64,000 bases of DNA from Sulfuritalea sp. (GTDB lineage: Bacteria; Pseudomonadota; Gammaproteobacteria; Burkholderiales; Rhodocyclaceae), in contig JAOTRV010000024.1 of assembly GCA_030247575.1 (NCBI GenBank), forward strand, positions 1 to 64,000. The letters are read 5' to 3'. This document shows, in pieces, positions 51,380 through 59,096 of the stretch. The number at the start of each line of letters is the position of its first letter. The stretch's first letter is position 1. Below the pieces are notes generated by a model. The model saw only the letters and a program-made list of their open reading frames with translations, was not told the origin of the DNA and ran no database searches. The position numbers and the translations under genes were made by a program.

Positions 51380-51880
51380 TCAGTTCCTGCGCAGCAGCGC
51401 GATCAGCATTGCGATGGTCATCGACGTGAAGGCGATCAGCGACCACTCGGCGATCGACAGGCCGAGGAATTTCCAGCCGGCCTCGGAGCAGAGGCCGCTG
51501 GCCTCGAACATCAGCGGCCACTGGCTGCCGGCCCAATTCACGAAGGCCTCCCACCACGGCTGGTCGGCGGTGCAGCTCACTCCCTTGGCGAAGCGCTGCA
51601 GCCAGGTCTGGTAGGCCGCGATCCAGACGCCGGTCAGCGTCGTGGCGGCCATGACCAGCGCCGCCGCGCGTCGCGGTATGGTCGCTCCGGCCAGCAGCCA
51701 CGCCGCGACAGCCTCGCACGCCAGCAGCAGGTAGAGCATGCGCTGCAGGATGCACAGCGGGCAGGCGGCGAGATTCATGGTCTGCGCCAGATACACGCCC
51801 CCTGCGACCAGGCCGAGCGCGACAAGGCCGGTTGCGGCGAACAGGCCGCGCGGCGTGAATAGCAGGCGCAGCCAGGACAT
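51380..51880 (-). CDS. dsbB: Disulfide bond formation protein B
   Basis: The 166-residue inner-membrane protein has four helices and the two periplasmic Cys pairs C40-PL-C43 and C103/C131. It reoxidises DsbA and passes electrons to quinone. It starts four bases after the dsbA stop, so the oxidising pair is one operon. Confidence 0.92.
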   Translation of the reverse strand: MSWLRLLFTPRGLFAATGLVALGLVAGGVYLAQTMNLAACPLCILQRMLYLLLACEAVAAWLLAGATIPRRAAALVMAATTLTGVWIAAYQTWLQRFAKGVSCTADQPWWEAFVNWAGSQWPLMFEASGLCSEAGWKFLGLSIAEWSLIAFTSMTIAMLIALLRRN

Positions 51881-51883
51881 GGG

Positions 51884-52528
51884 CTATTTGCCCGAGCGTT
51901 CCTTGCGCGCCTTGGCGATGACGCTGTCGGTGATCCGCAACAGGTCTTCGAAGTCGCGGGCCGCCTCGTTGTTGACCAGAAACTTGCCATCGACCACCAG
52001 TGCCGGGACGCCGGCGATGCGGGCGGCGGTGGCTTCCTGGTCGCCGCGCTGCACCTTGCTCTGCATCGAGAAGGAGGCCAGCGCGTCGCCGAATTTCTTC
52101 GCGTCCGCGCCCTTGCCCGCTGCCCAGGCGGTCACCGCTTCGTCGGTCCGGAAAGCCACGCGTTGCTCATGGATGGCGATGAAAACGGCGGTATCGAGCT
52201 TTGCCAGATCGCCGGTGGCCTCCAGCGCGTAGTAGATCCGGGCGAGGCGCGCCCACTCCGGACGATTGAAACTGACCGGGACGCGGCGGAAGCTCACGTC
52301 CTTCGGCAGCTTGGCCGCCCATTGGCTGACAAGCGGGTGAAAATCGCTGCAATGCGGACAGCCGTAGGAGAAGAATTCAAGGACCTCGATCTTTCCCTTG
52401 GCGCTCGGCAGCGGGGGATTGACCGGTTTGAACTCGCGGCCGGCCTGCGGTTCCGCGGCGAAGCCCGGGCCGGAAACGGCGAACGAGGCTGCCAGGGCGG
52501 CAAACAGCAGGGCGATGAATCGCTTCAT
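51884..52528 (-). CDS. dsbA: Thiol:disulfide interchange protein DsbA
   Basis: The 214-residue periplasmic thioredoxin-fold oxidase has a signal peptide (about 1-24) and active site C57-PH-C60. The cis-proline segment is AGVPALVV. It introduces disulfides into exported proteins. The start at 52528 gives the signal peptide and a ribosome binding site (ggag). Confidence 0.93.
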   Translation of the reverse strand: MKRFIALLFAALAASFAVSGPGFAAEPQAGREFKPVNPPLPSAKGKIEVLEFFSYGCPHCSDFHPLVSQWAAKLPKDVSFRRVPVSFNRPEWARLARIYYALEATGDLAKLDTAVFIAIHEQRVAFRTDEAVTAWAAGKGADAKKFGDALASFSMQSKVQRGDQEATAARIAGVPALVVDGKFLVNNEAARDFEDLLRITDSVIAKARKERSGK

Positions 52529-52625
52529 GAATATCTCCATTGGAAAATGACTTCGAGTGGAATTGTAAGACAGCGTTCCCCATACAATGGTCGAAATGCG
52601 AAAAATGTGACGGAGCCGGGCTGCC

Positions 52626-53540
52626 ATGGATCGATTGACCGCTATGCAGACGTTCGTGCGGGTGGCCGAGGCCGGCAGCTTTACGGCCGTGGCCGACCAG
52701 ATGAACGTGGCGCGTTCGGCCGTGACGCGGCAGATCGCCGCGCTGGAAGCCCATCTCGGGGTCAAGCTGATCGCCCGCAGCACGCGCCGGCTGTCGCTGA
52801 CCTCGGCCGGGGCGACCTATCTCGAACAGTGCCGCGACATCCTCGACCGCATCGACGAGGCCGAGGGCGACCTGGCCGGCGAGCGGCAAACCCTGCAAGG
52901 CACGATACGCGCCAGCGTGCCGCTGAGCTTCGGCCTGCTGCACCTGACACCGCTGATCCTGGAATTCTCCCGGGCCCATCCCGACATCCACGTCGACCTC
53001 GATTTCAACGACCGGCGCGTGAATCTGATTGAAGAAGGCATGGATTTCGCGCTGCGCATCACCGACCGCCTGCCCGAAACCACGGTGGCGCGGCGCCTGA
53101 CACGCTGCCGCTCGGTCGTGGTGGCCGCTCCGGAGTACCTGAGGCGCCATGGCGTGCCCGGGCACCCGGACGAGCTGACGCAGCATGCCTGCCTCACGTA
53201 TTCGCTGACCTCGCGGTCGAGTTGGGCCTTCGTCGTCGACGGGGCGCCGCACGCCGTGGAAATCAACGGGCCGCTCACCGCCAACAACGGCAGCGTCCTC
53301 CAGGATGCCGCGCTACAGGGCATGGGCATCGCCTACCAGCCGACCTTCATCGCCGCCGATCCCATCCGCCGCGGGGAACTGGTGCCGATTCTGAAGGGGT
53401 TCCCGCTCCCGGTGCTGGACATGTGCGCCGTGTTTCCGGGCAACCGCTTCGTGCCGCAGCGCGTGCGCGCCTTCGTCGATTTTCTTGCGGACCGCCTCGG
53501 CCCGGAACCCTACTGGGATCAGGGTCTCGATCTGGAGTGA
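52626..53540 (+). CDS. LysR-family transcriptional regulator
   Basis: The 304-residue protein has the LysR helix-turn-helix (MDRLTAMQTFVRVAEAGSF, residues 1-60) and a periplasmic-binding-like effector domain. Its features place it with the broad LysR group that often regulates neighbouring genes. It could control the HpaI-type aldolase eight bases downstream, or the divergent dsbA-dsbB pair. Confidence 0.9.
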   Translation: MDRLTAMQTFVRVAEAGSFTAVADQMNVARSAVTRQIAALEAHLGVKLIARSTRRLSLTSAGATYLEQCRDILDRIDEAEGDLAGERQTLQGTIRASVPLSFGLLHLTPLILEFSRAHPDIHVDLDFNDRRVNLIEEGMDFALRITDRLPETTVARRLTRCRSVVVAAPEYLRRHGVPGHPDELTQHACLTYSLTSRSSWAFVVDGAPHAVEINGPLTANNGSVLQDAALQGMGIAYQPTFIAADPIRRGELVPILKGFPLPVLDMCAVFPGNRFVPQRVRAFVDFLADRLGPEPYWDQGLDLE

Positions 53541-53547
53541 CATCATC

Positions 53548-54342
53548 ATGGACATGCCGAAAAACATCTTCAAGCAAAGGCTTCGCGAAGGGCAGTGGCA
53601 GGTCGGCCTCTTCGCCGGCCTGGCCCATCCCGTCAGCATGGAGATCCTTGCCGGGACCGGCTTCGACTGGCTGGTGATCGACGCCGAACATACGCCGAAC
53701 AATCCGGCCACCGTGCTGATGCAATTGCAGGCGGCGGCGCCCTATCCGGTGCAACTGCTGGTGCGGCCGATGGGTCGCGACGCCACGCTGATCAAGCAGT
53801 ATCTCGACGCCGGCGCGCAGACCCTGCTGGTGCCGCTGGTCGATGACGCCGCGCAGGCGCGGGAGCTGGTGCGCGCCGTGCGCTATCCGCCGGAAGGCAT
53901 TCGCGGCGTGGCCGCCTCGCTGTCGCGCGCCGCGCGCTGGACCGGCATCAAGGACTATGTCCGCCAGGCCAACGCGGAAGTCTGTCTGGTGGTCCAGGTC
54001 GAAACGCGGGCAGGCCTGGCGAATCTCGACGCCATCCTGGCCGTGGAGGGCGTCGATGGCGTTTTCATCGGGCCGGCCGATCTCGCCGCATCGCTGGGGC
54101 ATCTCGGCGATGCCGCGCATCCCGAGGTCAGGTCCGCGATCGAGCATGCGCTTTCCCGCATTGTCGCGTCCGGCAAGGCAGCCGGCGTCTTCGTTACCGA
54201 GCCGGGCCTGGCTCGCCACTACCGCGGCCTCGGCGCGAGCTTCATCGCCGTCGGCGGCGACACCACGGTGTTGCGAAATGCGGCGGTCAAGCTGGCGGCT
54301 TCGTTTCGCGACGAGATGACGCAATCCGGCGCGGGCTCCTGA
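53548..54342 (+). CDS. HpcH/HpaI-family class II aldolase
   Basis: The 264-residue protein belongs to the metal-dependent pyruvate aldolases of the HpaI group. Metal-binding Glu lies in VVQVETRAGL and Asp in GPADLAASLG; the N-terminal DWLVIDAEHTPNN holds the catalytic His. HpaI cleaves 4-hydroxy-2-oxoheptanedioate in homoprotocatechuate degradation, but members vary widely in substrate. Confidence 0.88.
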   Translation: MDMPKNIFKQRLREGQWQVGLFAGLAHPVSMEILAGTGFDWLVIDAEHTPNNPATVLMQLQAAAPYPVQLLVRPMGRDATLIKQYLDAGAQTLLVPLVDDAAQARELVRAVRYPPEGIRGVAASLSRAARWTGIKDYVRQANAEVCLVVQVETRAGLANLDAILAVEGVDGVFIGPADLAASLGHLGDAAHPEVRSAIEHALSRIVASGKAAGVFVTEPGLARHYRGLGASFIAVGGDTTVLRNAAVKLAASFRDEMTQSGAGS

Positions 54343-54362
54343 TTTTCGCAACCGGCCGCCCA

Positions 54363-54386
54363 AGAGTCGGCGCTGGCGGTACGGCG
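54363..54386 (+). repeat. Intergenic 24-bp repeat, copy 5
   Basis: It begins AGAGTCGGCGCTGG and ends CGGTACGGCG, 20 bases after the HpaI-type aldolase stop. It is the copy closest to the consensus. Confidence 0.65.
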
Positions 54387-54444
54387 AGCGAAACAGTATT
54401 TGCTCTGCCGCGAATGATGCGGCGCTGGAGATCGGGAGGAGGGT

Positions 54445-54798
54445 TCAGGCGGCCTGGGCCAATGCCATGCGAATCTCGACGGCATCGAAGGGAACGGTCA
54501 CCGTGTCGTCATCGGTGCGTTCGATGAGCCCCAACTCGACGAGGCGGGCAACATCGGTATGGACATTCGAGTAATTGCGCCCGGCTATCTTTGCCAAGGC
54601 ATACACGCTCGCCGGGCCCATGCCGCGCAGCGTGTTGAGGAGATCCAGACGGGCCGGCGTCAACTCGGCAAACAGCATCCGCGCCGACTCGAAGGAGAGG
54701 CGGTAGTCCGGCGCCCGGCCACGTTCATTCTGCGCGATCTGTTCCCGCGCGGCCTTGAATACGGTGCCCTTGCTGCTCACTTCAATAATGGCTTTCAT
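54445..54798 (-). CDS. TumA/HVO_A0114-like DNA-binding antitoxin
   Basis: The 117-residue protein has a winged helix-turn-helix (LTPARLDLLNTLRGMGPASV, then ALAKIAGRNYSNVHTDVARL) and a short C-terminal strand (VTVPFDAVEI). This is the pattern of HVO_A0114-type regulators that accompany DUF6516 (TumE) toxins. It overlaps the toxin gene by four bases (ATGA) and probably represses the operon via the two operators upstream. Confidence 0.78.
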   Translation of the reverse strand: MKAIIEVSSKGTVFKAAREQIAQNERGRAPDYRLSFESARMLFAELTPARLDLLNTLRGMGPASVYALAKIAGRNYSNVHTDVARLVELGLIERTDDDTVTVPFDAVEIRMALAQAA

Positions 54799-55082
54799 TG
54801 CTCTTCCCTCCAGTTCGTCACGTCGCGTTCGAAGTCGGCCAGCAGCGCGTCGAGATCCGAGAACTCATAGTTCGTCTCGATACCGCCGACGTGCCGATGA
54901 TCGCCCTTGCCGCGTTCGTTGTCGTAGCGCACGAAGCACTCGCCGGACGCGCCAAAGAACAGCCGGTACTTGTAAGGGTGGGCGCATGGCGGCAAGGGCT
55001 CGGTCAGTTCCCAAACCACGATCTCGACGATCGATCCGTCGTCGCGAACTTCCTTCGCCTGGGCGATCAGCGTCGCTTTCAT
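54795..55082 (-). CDS. TumE-like toxin (DUF6516)
   Basis: The 95-residue protein has the DUF6516/TumE pattern (ATLIAQAKEVRDDGSIVEIVVWEL, then YKYRLFFG and VRYDNERGKGDHRH), likely an RNase-type or other toxic enzyme whose activity is not established here. It is the first gene of the pair. The ATG at 55082 lies right at the edge of the operator; an in-frame upstream Met at 55091 is possible. Confidence 0.75.
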   Translation of the reverse strand: MKATLIAQAKEVRDDGSIVEIVVWELTEPLPPCAHPYKYRLFFGASGECFVRYDNERGKGDHRHVGGIETNYEFSDLDALLADFERDVTNWREEQ

Positions 55083-55083
55083 A

Positions 55084-55119
55084 TATTGCATGATAGCAAT
55101 ATATTGCCTCTGTGCAATA
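55084..55119 (-). promoter_or_regulatory. Two abutting operators of the TumE/TumA operon
   Basis: TATTGC-N6-GCAATA occurs twice with no gap, at 55084-55101 and 55102-55119, each a perfect 18-base inverted repeat. A likely -10 (TATCAT, minus strand 55095-55090) lies inside the first operator, and a weak -35 (TTGCAC) inside the second. Occupancy would block transcription. The transcript would start next to the ATG, so a leaderless mRNA is possible. Confidence 0.75.
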
Positions 55120-55212
55120 GTAAATTGACGGCCTGATCGACGGGGTGCCCTCTTTGCACTGCAATGCGGCAGAATCCGGCTCTGTCCCGAAAACCAGAAT
55201 AGAGAGCACCCG

Positions 55213-56655
55213 ATGAAGAACCCCGAACTCCTGCGCAACACTTGCCTGATCAATGGCGAATGGCTGGCGGCCAGCGGCGCCAGTCTTGAAGTCCGCAACC
55301 CGGCGAACGGTGAACTGGTTGGTTCGGTACCCAGCTTCGGCGCCGCCGAGACGCGTCGCGCGATCGATGCGGCGCAGGCGGCCTTCCATCCGTGGCGGGC
55401 GAAGACGGCGGCCGAGCGGGCGAAAATCCTGCGCCGCTGGTTCGAACTGATGATGGCGAACCAGGAAGACCTCGCGCAGCTGATGACGCTGGAACAGGGC
55501 AAGCCGCTGGCGGAGGCGCGCGGCGAGATCGCCTATGCCGCCTCTTTCATCGAGTGGTTCGCCGAGGAGGCGCGGCGCGTGTATGGCGAAGTGATTCCCT
55601 CGCCGCTGGCCGACCGCCGCCTGATCGTGCTGAAGCAGCCGGTCGGCGTTTGTGCGGCGATCACGCCATGGAATTTTCCGGCGGCGATGATCACGCGCAA
55701 GGTGGCGCCGGCCCTAGCCGCCGGCTGCACCATGGTGGTCAAGCCGGCCGAGCAGACGCCGCTTTCCGCGCTGGCACTGGCCTGGCTCGGGCAGCAGGCG
55801 GGTATTCCGCCCGGCGTGCTCAACATCGTGACCGGCGAACCCGTCGCCATCGGCGGCGAACTCACCTCGAATCCGAAAGTGCTGAAGCTGTCCTTCACCG
55901 GCTCGACCGAGGTCGGGCGGCTGCTGATGGCGCAGTGCGCGCCGACGATCAAGAAGATGTCGCTGGAGCTCGGCGGCAATGCGCCCTTCATCGTCTTCGA
56001 CGACGCCGATCTCGATGCCGCGGTGGCCGGCGCAATGCTCTCCAAGTATCGCAATGCGGGGCAGACTTGCGTTTGCGCCAATCGCTTCCTGGTGCAGGAG
56101 GGCGTGCAGGAAGCTTTCGCGCAGAAGCTCGCCGCCGCCGTGGCCGGGCTCAAGGTCGGCAACGGGCTGGAGGAGGGCGTCACGCAAGGCCCGCTGATCG
56201 ACGGCGCGGGGCTGGCCAAGGTCGAGGAACTGCTGACCGACGCCGTGGCGAAGGGCGCAAAGGTGCTTTGCGGCGGCAAGCGCCATGCACGCGGCGGCAC
56301 TTTCTTCGAGCCGACCGTGGTGTCCGGCGCGACGCCGGCGATGCGCCTGGCGCGCGAAGAAATCTTCGGCCCGGTGGCGCCGATTTTCAGTTTCAAGGAC
56401 GAGGCGGAGGCCGTGCGCCTGGCCAACGACACCGAGTTCGGCCTCGCCGCCTATTTCTATTCTCGCGACATCGCGCGCGCCTGGCGCGTCGGCGAGGCGC
56501 TCGATTACGGCATGGTCGGCATCAACTCGGGAATGATTTCGAACGAGGTCGCACCCTTCGGCGGCGTCAAGCAGTCGGGCCTGGGGCGCGAAGGTTCGAA
56601 GCACGGCATCGAGGAATATCTGGAGATCAAGTACCTGGCCATGGCCGGCCTGTGA
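55213..56655 (+). CDS. gabD: Succinate-semialdehyde dehydrogenase
   Basis: The 480-residue aldehyde dehydrogenase has E252 (LELGG) and C286 (AGQTC) as catalytic residues, and NAD(P) motif PWNFPAAM. GabD-type features (LEQGKPLAEARGEIAYAASF) suggest NADP-dependent oxidation of succinate semialdehyde. Its neighbours do not show GabT, so glutarate semialdehyde or a related aldehyde is possible. Confidence 0.88.
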   Translation: MKNPELLRNTCLINGEWLAASGASLEVRNPANGELVGSVPSFGAAETRRAIDAAQAAFHPWRAKTAAERAKILRRWFELMMANQEDLAQLMTLEQGKPLAEARGEIAYAASFIEWFAEEARRVYGEVIPSPLADRRLIVLKQPVGVCAAITPWNFPAAMITRKVAPALAAGCTMVVKPAEQTPLSALALAWLGQQAGIPPGVLNIVTGEPVAIGGELTSNPKVLKLSFTGSTEVGRLLMAQCAPTIKKMSLELGGNAPFIVFDDADLDAAVAGAMLSKYRNAGQTCVCANRFLVQEGVQEAFAQKLAAAVAGLKVGNGLEEGVTQGPLIDGAGLAKVEELLTDAVAKGAKVLCGGKRHARGGTFFEPTVVSGATPAMRLAREEIFGPVAPIFSFKDEAEAVRLANDTEFGLAAYFYSRDIARAWRVGEALDYGMVGINSGMISNEVAPFGGVKQSGLGREGSKHGIEEYLEIKYLAMAGL

Positions 56656-56684
56656 TTCGCCGGTGAGCGCGCAGTGACCAGGCG

Positions 56685-57908
56685 ATGAAGCTACCCGCCT
56701 CGATGCGGGCGCTGGATCATCGCCCGTTCCGGATGTACTTTTTCGGGCAGGGCGTTTCCATCCTCGGTTCGTGGATACAGCAGGTCGCGCTGGCCTGGCT
56801 GGTGTATCGCCTGACCGGATCGGCCGCGCTGTTGGGGCTCGCGTCTTTCGCCGCGCTGGCGCCGATCCTGGTGGTGGGGCCGCTGGCCGGCGCGTGGATC
56901 GATCGCCACGACCGGCGCCGGCTGCTGATGCAGGTGGAGGTGCTGCTCTTCATTCAGGCCGGTGCGCTGGCGGCGCTGACCTGGTTCGGGCTGATCGGGC
57001 CGACGCTGATCATCCTCATGTCGCTGTCCCTCGGCGTGCTCAACGCCTTCGAGACGCCGCTGCGCCAGTCGCTGATTCCGGCCATGGTCGGCGGGCGCGA
57101 CGACCTGCCGAATGCGCTGGCGCTGAATGCGATGCTGTTCAACCTCGGCCGCTTCGTCGGCCCGCCGGTCGCGGGGCTGATGCTGGGCTTCGTGTCCGAG
57201 GCGGTATGCTTCCTGCTCAATGCGTTTTCGTATCTGGCGCTGCTGTGGGGCGTGGCCGCCATGCGCCTGGCGGCGAATGCCACATCCGGCGGCAGCGTCG
57301 GCCACGTCTTCAAGGAGGGCGTGCGTTATGCCCTCGACACCTGGCCGATCCGCACGCTGCTGATCGTGCTGGCGCTGCTCAATTTCACCGCCTCGGCCTA
57401 TGCCGTGCTGCTGCCGGTGTTCGCCAAGGAGGTGTTCCATGGCGATGCACGCACGCTGGGCCTGCTGTGGGGCGCCGCCGGCTGCGGTGCGTTTGCGGCC
57501 ACGCTGGCGCTGGCGACGCGCAGTTCGGTGCGCGGCAGCCTGAATCTGGCGGTGTTCTGCGTGCTGCTGGCGGGCTTGGCACTGGTCGTGTTTCCGCTCA
57601 CGGCAAATCTGGCGATCGCCCTGCCGGCGCTGGCGGCGCTGGGCTTCGGCATATCGGGGGCCAATGTCGGCATCAACACGGTAATGCAGATCATCGCCCC
57701 CGACCGCCTGCGCGGTCGCGTGGTGTCGTTCTTTTCCAGCATCCGCTTCGGCCTCGATGCGGTCGGCGGCCTGCTCGCCGGCAGCGTCGCGGCGCTGGCG
57801 GGCGCTCCCGCCACGCTGCTCGGCGAATCTGCGATACTGCTCGCGCTTTGCGTCTGGCTGCTGCTGCGGGCCGGGCGCCTGCGCCAATCGCTGACTCGTC
57901 AAACATGA
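56685..57908 (+). CDS. MFS transporter, EntS-like (MFS_3 type), paralogue
   Basis: The 407-residue membrane protein has twelve likely helices with the same N-terminal layout as the one at 16957 (FGQGVSILGSWIQQ, DRHDRRR, PNALALNAMLFNLGRFVGP). The exported substrate is unknown. It follows gabD by 29 bases and overlaps lysE-like by four bases (ATGA). Confidence 0.85.
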   Translation: MKLPASMRALDHRPFRMYFFGQGVSILGSWIQQVALAWLVYRLTGSAALLGLASFAALAPILVVGPLAGAWIDRHDRRRLLMQVEVLLFIQAGALAALTWFGLIGPTLIILMSLSLGVLNAFETPLRQSLIPAMVGGRDDLPNALALNAMLFNLGRFVGPPVAGLMLGFVSEAVCFLLNAFSYLALLWGVAAMRLAANATSGGSVGHVFKEGVRYALDTWPIRTLLIVLALLNFTASAYAVLLPVFAKEVFHGDARTLGLLWGAAGCGAFAATLALATRSSVRGSLNLAVFCVLLAGLALVVFPLTANLAIALPALAALGFGISGANVGINTVMQIIAPDRLRGRVVSFFSSIRFGLDAVGGLLAGSVAALAGAPATLLGESAILLALCVWLLLRAGRLRQSLTRQT

Positions 57909-58534
57909 TCTCGCCGGAAATCCTGCTCGCCTTTCTTGCCGCCTCCGCGCTGGTCACCATCGCGCCGGGGCCGGACAACCTGATGGTGCTGTCGGTCGGC
58001 ATCAGCCGCGGCCGCGCCGCCGGCATCGGCTTCGGCCTCGGCTGCGCGCTGGGCTGCTTCACGCATACGCTGTGGGCGACGCTGGGCATCGGCGCCGTGG
58101 TGCTGGCCTCGGAGGCCACCTTCACCACGCTGAAAATGGCGGGCGCCGCCTATCTGGTCTATATCGGCCTGATGGCCTGGCGGCATGCCGGAAAGATGGC
58201 GCTGGTGCAGATCGATGCGGGCGCCGCGGAACCGATCGGCGTGCACTTGCGCCGCGGCTTCATCGCAAATGTCATCAATCCCAAGGTGGCGCTGTTCTTC
58301 ATCGCCTTCCTGCCGCAGTTCGTCGATCCGGCGCGCGGCGCGGTGTGGCTGCAGATGCTGCTGCTGGGCGTCTTGTTCGCGGCGCAGACGGTGGTGATTT
58401 TCGGCAGCCTCGGCTGGTTCGCCGGCAGCATCGGCACGCGCCTGCAGCGCCAGCCCCGGCTTGCGGTCTGGCTCGACCGCTGCGCCGCGGCGATTTTCAT
58501 CGGCCTGGCGCTGCATTTGGCGACGGCACGCTGA
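57905..58534 (+). CDS. LysE/RhtB-family exporter
   Basis: The 209-residue membrane protein has the LysE-family start (AFLAASALVTIAPGPDNLMVLSVG, broken here for length), about six helices and FIANVINPKVALFFIAFLPQF. It exports amino acids or small metabolites. It is coupled to the MFS gene. Confidence 0.88.
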   Translation: MISPEILLAFLAASALVTIAPGPDNLMVLSVGISRGRAAGIGFGLGCALGCFTHTLWATLGIGAVVLASEATFTTLKMAGAAYLVYIGLMAWRHAGKMALVQIDAGAAEPIGVHLRRGFIANVINPKVALFFIAFLPQFVDPARGAVWLQMLLLGVLFAAQTVVIFGSLGWFAGSIGTRLQRQPRLAVWLDRCAAAIFIGLALHLATAR

Positions 58535-58538
58535 GCGT

Positions 58539-58562
58539 TGCCGTGCCGCCGGCGTCGACTCT
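58539..58562 (-). repeat. Intergenic 24-bp repeat, copy 6
   Basis: On the minus strand it begins AGAGTCGACGCC and ends GGCGGCACGGCA, four bases after the LysE-type stop, between convergent genes. Confidence 0.6.
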
Positions 58563-58573
58563 CGGGCGCGGCT

Positions 58574-59005
58574 TCAGCCGCGCGTGTTCGACTGCGCCGG
58601 AAACTCTGCCAGTTCGATCTTCGCGGCGGGCTGCCAGCCCTTCTTGCGGTGTTCCGCGACCACGTTGGTGAAGATGCCGCCGCGCACATAGAAGCGCGCG
58701 GTCAGGCGCATGAAGCGCGGCCGGGTGGCCTTGACCAGGTCGTCGAGGATGCGGTTGGTGACATCCTCGTGGAAATGCCCCTCGTCGCGGAAGCTCCAGA
58801 TGTAGAGCTTGAGGCTTTTCAGCTCGACGCAGACCTTGTCGGCGATGTAATCGAGCGTCAGCACGGCGAAATCCGGCTGCCCGGTCTTGGGACAGAGGCA
58901 GGTGAATTCGGGGATTTCCATGTGGATCTGGTAATCCCGGTGCGGCGCGGGGTTGGGGAAGGTTTCCAGCGCCTTGGCGCGGGTCGGAACGGCGGGTTTC
59001 GGCAT
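58574..59005 (-). CDS. queF: NADPH-dependent 7-cyano-7-deazaguanine reductase
   Basis: The 143-residue YkvM-type QueF reduces preQ0 to preQ1 in queuosine synthesis. C38 (LCPKTG) is the thioimide-forming nucleophile and D45 (QPDF) the proton donor, with the same seven-residue spacing as in B. subtilis. The NADPH-binding QueF motif [18 protein letters not shown] is intact. No preQ1 riboswitch is visible in the 91-base spacer to smc. Confidence 0.93.
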   Translation of the reverse strand: MPKPAVPTRAKALETFPNPAPHRDYQIHMEIPEFTCLCPKTGQPDFAVLTLDYIADKVCVELKSLKLYIWSFRDEGHFHEDVTNRILDDLVKATRPRFMRLTARFYVRGGIFTNVVAEHRKKGWQPAAKIELAEFPAQSNTRG

Positions 59006-59039
59006 GCTGTGTGCCTGCGGGTAAAGGGTCGGGACAGAT

Positions 59040-59045
59040 TATAAT
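59040..59045. promoter_or_regulatory. -10 element shared by queF and smc
   Basis: ATTATAAT is symmetric, so TATAAT is a perfect -10 on both strands in the 91-base divergent spacer. A clear -35 element is missing on both sides. Confidence 0.35.
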
Positions 59046-59096
59046 GGCGCGGCTCCAGAGCTACACCTTTGACACCATCTTTCCGGTTCATCCCAA

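Noticed and set aside
59006-59096. PreQ1 riboswitch upstream of queF
   Set aside because: The spacer is only 91 bases, is shared with smc, and shows no H-type pseudoknot pattern.
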